A stretch of DNA of 64,000 nt, from positions 1,054,001-1,118,000 of the forward strand of contig JAWZSP010000005.1 in NCBI GenBank assembly GCA_034401135.1, given 5' to 3'. The translations under genes were made by a program, and so were the position numbers. Below, piece by piece: positions 60,170 through 64,000 of this stretch. How positions within the stretch are numbered: position 1 is the first letter of the stretch; each line of letters begins with the position of its first letter. This DNA is from Volutella citrinella. Lineage: Eukaryota; Ascomycota; Sordariomycetes; Hypocreales; Nectriaceae. Below the pieces are notes generated by a model that saw only the letters and a program-made list of their open reading frames with translations, did no database searches and had not been told where the DNA came from.

Positions 60170-61807
60170 ATGTCGCCTACGGATCCTAATATCCTAGACG
60201 ACCCTTCCAGTTTTGGCTTCTTTGGTTTTTCCCGCGGCGACGCATCCAACTCGTCTCCTCCACGCTTTGGTGAGGTTCCAGAAGATCTCGACTTTGACAA
60301 CGTTGCTTTCGCCGAGTCCTTCCGTCCAGACACGTCGCCCTTGTTTTTCCCCCCCTCTCATTCCGCGCCTCAGCCCTCTCTGGCGACAGGGTCAGCCGCC
60401 GAACCGCCCACCATGTTCAGTTCACTGCGCGCATCGTCTCTGATGAATTCCACCGGCGCGTCCGTGGACGTCGATTCCCAGGCGCGGGCCACAAGTCTTC
60501 CCACTTCGAAGGACCAACCAAAGAGCTTCCTCGAAGGACTAGAAGCGGAATTGGCCGATGCCCGCCGTACACTCGAGGAGGAAGACGAGGCGGAAGAGAG
60601 TGACAACGCTCAGGCCGCTGGAGATCAGGCAGACGCTATGGACGATGTCCAAGCTTCAGAGGCTGCTGACATGCAACTCCAAGATCAGGATAGCGAGTCG
60701 CCAAATGCCGACTGGGAGGATGAGCCTCTGGATGGCGAAGACACAGCCGCGCTGCCAACACCTGGAAGGCGACAAAGACGCACAGCTGCGGATATGCTAC
60801 AGCTGGCCGCCAACTCCTTCGTGAAGGGTGTCAAAGGGCAACGCGAGCGTCGCTCGGTGGTGCTCTTTACTCCTGCCCCGCCTCCTGCTCCCACACCCCG
60901 CAAACGTGGGCGTCCCAAGTTGATGCCCACCAAGGCCAACGGCGACACGCCCAAAAGGCGAGGGCGGCCACCCAAGAGCGAGAGTGGGACAGCCCCAGGC
61001 AAGAAGAGAGGCCGACCAAGAAAGGAAGATTCAGCAACGACACCGGCGCGACGCGGTCGCCCGCCAAAGAAGGCTGGAGCTGCAACTCCTGCAGGGAAGC
61101 AGACGAAGGCCGTAAAGCCCGACGTTGTACTCACGACTAGTAAGCGAGGAAGACCTATCAAGTTGCCGGCAGGCGCTGCTACTTCCTCGCAGGCTACACC
61201 AAAGCGACTTGGTCGCCCTTCTAAGAACACTGCTACTGCAAAGGCCGAGACGCCTGCCAAAGCCACACCTGGAAAGCGGCGCGGTCGTCCCCCAAAGACC
61301 GTTACAGAGGCGCCTGAACCCTCAAAGCCAGCAGCGAAGCGCGGCCGGTCCGACGATGCAAAGGAGCCTGCTGAGCCACCCACCAAGCGTCGACGAGGTG
61401 TTGCGGCCCCAGACGAGGAGCCAGCGGCACAGGCGACGAGCGCTACCACCACACGAAGAGGTGGACGCTCTGCCAAGGCTGCTGAGGTGGAAGAGCAACA
61501 GCCTACAACCAAAACTCCAACCCGCGGCCGTGCAAAGAAGGGAGAAGGACCCGCTGCAGCCAAGCCGGCGGAGACACCAAACACATCTGGCCGCACACGC
61601 GGACGCCGATCCATCGCCGCGGTCGAGGAGCCAAGTGCCACCAAAGCAAAGACTGGTCGTGTCGCCAAGTCGGGCAAAGGAGAACTGCCGGGCTCGAAAG
61701 CAGCCCCAGCCGAGGACAAGGGCTCTGCGAAGCGCTCGCGCAGGTCCAGCGGTGTGGTCAAGACTGCCAGCACCCCCACTACGCGATCAACTCGATCAAG
61801 GGGCTAA
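60170..61807 (+). CDS. AT-hook chromatin protein (545 aa)
   Basis: Single exon from the ATG at 60170 (MSPTDPNILDDPSSFGFFGF). Seven AT-hook cores of the GRP type lie between about residues 244 and 405: KRGRPK, RRGRPPK, KRGRPRK, RRGRPPKK, KRGRPIK, RLGRPSK and RRGRPPK, with weaker variants (KRGRSD, TRGRAKK, TRGRRS) to the C-terminus. AT-hooks bind the minor groove of A/T-rich DNA, so a chromatin architectural or transcriptional role is likely. Residues 1-115 are Ser/Pro/Phe-rich, and 120-200 are strongly acidic with a probable coiled coil (FLEGLEAELADARRTLEEEDEAEE). The acid-then-basic layout resembles HMGA-like or chromatin-scaffold proteins. No enzymatic domain. I cannot name an orthologue. 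Confidence 0.88.
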   Translation: MSPTDPNILDDPSSFGFFGFSRGDASNSSPPRFGEVPEDLDFDNVAFAESFRPDTSPLFFPPSHSAPQPSLATGSAAEPPTMFSSLRASSLMNSTGASVDVDSQARATSLPTSKDQPKSFLEGLEAELADARRTLEEEDEAEESDNAQAAGDQADAMDDVQASEAADMQLQDQDSESPNADWEDEPLDGEDTAALPTPGRRQRRTAADMLQLAANSFVKGVKGQRERRSVVLFTPAPPPAPTPRKRGRPKLMPTKANGDTPKRRGRPPKSESGTAPGKKRGRPRKEDSATTPARRGRPPKKAGAATPAGKQTKAVKPDVVLTTSKRGRPIKLPAGAATSSQATPKRLGRPSKNTATAKAETPAKATPGKRRGRPPKTVTEAPEPSKPAAKRGRSDDAKEPAEPPTKRRRGVAAPDEEPAAQATSATTTRRGGRSAKAAEVEEQQPTTKTPTRGRAKKGEGPAAAKPAETPNTSGRTRGRRSIAAVEEPSATKAKTGRVAKSGKGELPGSKAAPAEDKGSAKRSRRSSGVVKTASTPTTRSTRSRG

Positions 61808-62373
61808 GTTGAGGACGTTCGTTAGCTAACGGAGGTGCCATTTTTATTCTGATGGGCTTGCTTTTGAAGGGTCTAATGCAACGGAGGGGTGGGTAGCTGG
61901 CGTTTCAAATGGGGCGAGTGGGCGAGTGGGCGTTTTGCCATCGCTTTTCTTAGGTTCTGAATGCCATCATTTCGACGAGTTTGGAAGTCGATTCCAGAAA
62001 CTCGAATGCGTTTTCTTGATGCCAATCACCATGACCTTGCTGTGCCCTGAGATCGTTGACTAATACGCCCATCAAAGTGATAGTCTGCCAGGCCGTGACG
62101 GCCAAGCTCAACGGCTGTAGATGAAGTGCCATTTGCAGATATGTATGATTCATGCTATCTGCGTGCTTCTGAACAGGTGTGAGAAAAAGAAAATAAGGAA
62201 GCCACACGCTTGTCAACTCCGTGGTCTTGAGCCAGCATCTATGGACTATATGAGCCAGACTGCAGTGCTGCTCGAGTTTCAGTCAATCTGTCCCCCCTCT
62301 AAGCTGGCTACCATTTTTTGTTTTTTTTTACCTTTCGCCAAGTTCACCAGCCACTCATCTTCCCACCACCTCC
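61808..62373. other. Convergent 3' region between the AT-hook gene and the AAA ATPase gene
   Basis: These 0.57 kb between two convergent stop codons should hold both 3' UTRs. A minus-strand frame at 62216-61950 has no recognisable features. T-rich stretches lie near 62310-62332, just 3' of the ATPase stop region on the opposite strand. Confidence 0.45.
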
Positions 62374-64000
62374 CTACTCGTACAGCGACTTGTCGACGTC
62401 GCCGTCCTTGCTCGCGTGCGGGCTCGTCACGCGGATGCCGTTCTCGAGGCGCGACAGCGTCATGGCGTAGTCCTTGTGGTCGCACCAGCTGCGCACCATC
62501 TTGACCGCGTTCTTGATCTCGCGGCCGTTGAGCTGCCAGAGCGACAGCTCGGCCAGGTCCTCGTCGTCGATGGGCTTGGCCGCGGGCTCGATGTCCTCCT
62601 CCACAGCAACGGGTTGCCGCTGCTGGTCCTTGTCGCCGTCCTCGGGCACCGCCGCCGTCTTCTTCTCCGGCGCCGCCGTGATGGCCGGCCGCTGCGGGAG
62701 GCGCTGCAAGAACTTGCGCCAGACCGTCTCGCGGGCCTCGCGGCTCAGCGCCTGGAACAGCAGGTGCAGGCTGACACGGCTGCGGAAGGCCGTGTCGATG
62801 GTGTGGTACAGGTTGGTGGTGAGGAAGATGATGCCGCGAAAGTACTCGAGCTCGCGCAGGAAGATACTGACGAGCTCGTTGCGGTGGATGTCGTTGGGGT
62901 TGCGCTCGGCCATGAAGACGTCGGCCTCGTCGAGCAGGATGACCGCGTTCCACTCCGTTGCCATCTCGAAGACGCGCTTGATGTTGGCGCCCAGTGTTGC
63001 CGCGTTGATGCCCAGGTCCTCGGCCTGTAGGTAGAAGAGCGGCCGGTGCGTCCGGTCTGCGACCGCCTCGGCTGTGAGCGTCTTGCCGGTGCCGGGAGGC
63101 CCCGAGAGCAGGATGATGAGGCCCTGGCCCTTGCCTACGATGACGTCCTCCATGTGCGCAGAGGCGCCGCCCGTGTGGTTCTCGACAAAGGACAGGACCA
63201 GGTCCTTTTGCTGGTCGTCGTACACGAGGTGGTCGAACGCCTGGTCGTTCCACACCATGGGCTCAATGTCTTCGACGTAGAAGAGCACTATCACACAAAA
63301 ATCAGTAAACGGGTCGTCACCATCGTCTGGTCAGATCGGCAGTCCTCACCCCATAGCTTGTTCTTCAGCGCATAGCCACCAATCAGCTCCGACATGAAGG
63401 CCAGCTCATCCGGGCTCTCCAGCATCTCCGCCTTGTTCTTCGCCTGCTTCTTTTCGCTGAGGCGCTTCACCTGGGACTTGATGCGGCTCTCCTCGCCATC
63501 CTCGTCCTCGTCGTCTTCCTCCTTCCGTCGCCGCCGACGAGTGACGCGCTTCCGCGCCGTGTCGGGGTCCTTGTTTTCGCGCTTGCCCTGCGCCAGGTGG
63601 TACTTGTTATATCCCACCACGTCAATGAGCACGCGGCTGTCAACGTTGTGCCTCTCAACACAGCCCTTCTCGCCCTCGTGCATGGCAATGCCACTGTAGC
63701 AGGAATATCGAAGGCCCTGCAGGTCGAGGACCTTCTTGCCTCGCGCGGTCAGGCGCTTCAGAAGTTCTTCCTTGTCGGGATGGAACTCCAGCGGGTAGTG
63801 GCGCAGCTCACGCACCGGTTTGTTGCCGGCGTACATCTGAATCGGCAGCGGCTTCTCCTCCCAGACAAACTCTTCCCCGTTGAATACCATGGTTTTGCCC
63901 TTGATAAGCAGGAATGTGCCCTCGTTCTTGATCACGTACTCGGTACCCTCGACCTTGCAGATGAACTCGGCATTGAGTCCGTAGCTGTAGATTGTGGATC
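62374..64000 (-). CDS. AAA+ ATPase with N-terminal DUF7025-like region, 5' end beyond the window
   Basis: The gene enters from the right edge. Exons seen are 64000-63350 (already coding, frame STIYSYGLNAEF...) and 63287-62374, with donor GTGAGG and acceptor GTGATAG. The upstream part has the conserved region that precedes the ATPase in this fungal family (VWEEKPLPIQMYAGNKPVREL, YPLEFHPDKEELLKRL, RYSCYSG), then a basic RKRVTRRRRRKEEDDEDED linker. The AAA core has Walker A GPPGTGKT, Walker B VILLDEADVF, sensor 1 FLTTNLYHTID and the arginine-finger RSRVSLHL. The C-terminal part is a helical lid with an acidic disordered insert. Such proteins are common in filamentous fungi; role unknown. At least 521 residues are present; the start is missing only because of the window edge. 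Confidence 0.93.

Noticed and set aside
60685..61779. 364-codon minus-strand open frame opposite the AT-hook gene
   Set aside because: It is the shadow of a G/C-rich, repetitive sense frame. The sense frame has clear AT-hook motifs and a good ATG, while the antisense reading is low-complexity.
62279..63253. 324-codon frame offset from the AAA ATPase
   Set aside because: Arg/Pro/His-rich out-of-frame reading of the same strand; the Walker motifs are in the other frame.

Overview
This window is eukaryotic nuclear DNA from a filamentous ascomycete. The genes are split by short GT...AG introns (mostly 45-100 nt, with CTAAC/CTGAC-type branch sites), coding exons favour G/C at third positions, and several families are typical of Pezizomycotina (DUF3176, fungal Trk1, fungal Prp4 and Ran1 kinases, fungal TRAPPC12 and Tfc6 forms). 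A sordariomycete, probably hypocrealean, origin is an inference. Species cannot be named from the sequence alone. No tRNA, rRNA, CRISPR or intact transposon was found.

Layout. 1-3730 has no convincing gene. 3731-20452 is a compact block: an unknown Pro/Ala/Lys-rich protein (-), dolichol-phosphate mannosyltransferase dpm1 (+), an SDR oxidoreductase (-), a TRAPPC12-like TPR protein (-), a BTB/POZ protein (+) whose frame is broken by one base in a C run, the TFIIIC subunit Tfc6 (+), a PAQR/haemolysin-III membrane protein (-), the ribosome-associated Tma7 (-) and the spliceosomal kinase Prp4 (+). 20453-31308 is a 10.9 kb stretch with no recognisable gene, followed by a Ran1/Pat1-like kinase (31309-32980). 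32981-39806 is again gene-poor and contains simple repeats, a 31-bp perfect inverted repeat and a degenerate five-unit repeat array. 39807-47444 carries a 7-TM PQ-motif protein, a DUF3176 protein and a tail-anchored sulfotransferase-like protein, all on the minus strand. 47445-53606 is empty of recognisable genes. 53607-64000 carries an MFS transporter (+), the potassium transporter Trk1 (-, ten exons), an AT-hook protein (+) and the 3' part of an AAA+ ATPase (-) that runs off the window.

The genes do not form a pathway or a secondary-metabolite cluster. They are mostly housekeeping functions (glycosylation, vesicle traffic, Pol III transcription, translation, splicing, ion transport) set between long intergenic stretches. 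Exon joins were placed by hand from splice motifs. For every spliced gene given as intact, the joined exons sum to a multiple of three and keep the conserved protein motifs. I found no clear undescribed system. The most useful leads are the broken BTB gene, the Prp4 intron arrangement and the repeat structures at 38.3-39.0 kb.
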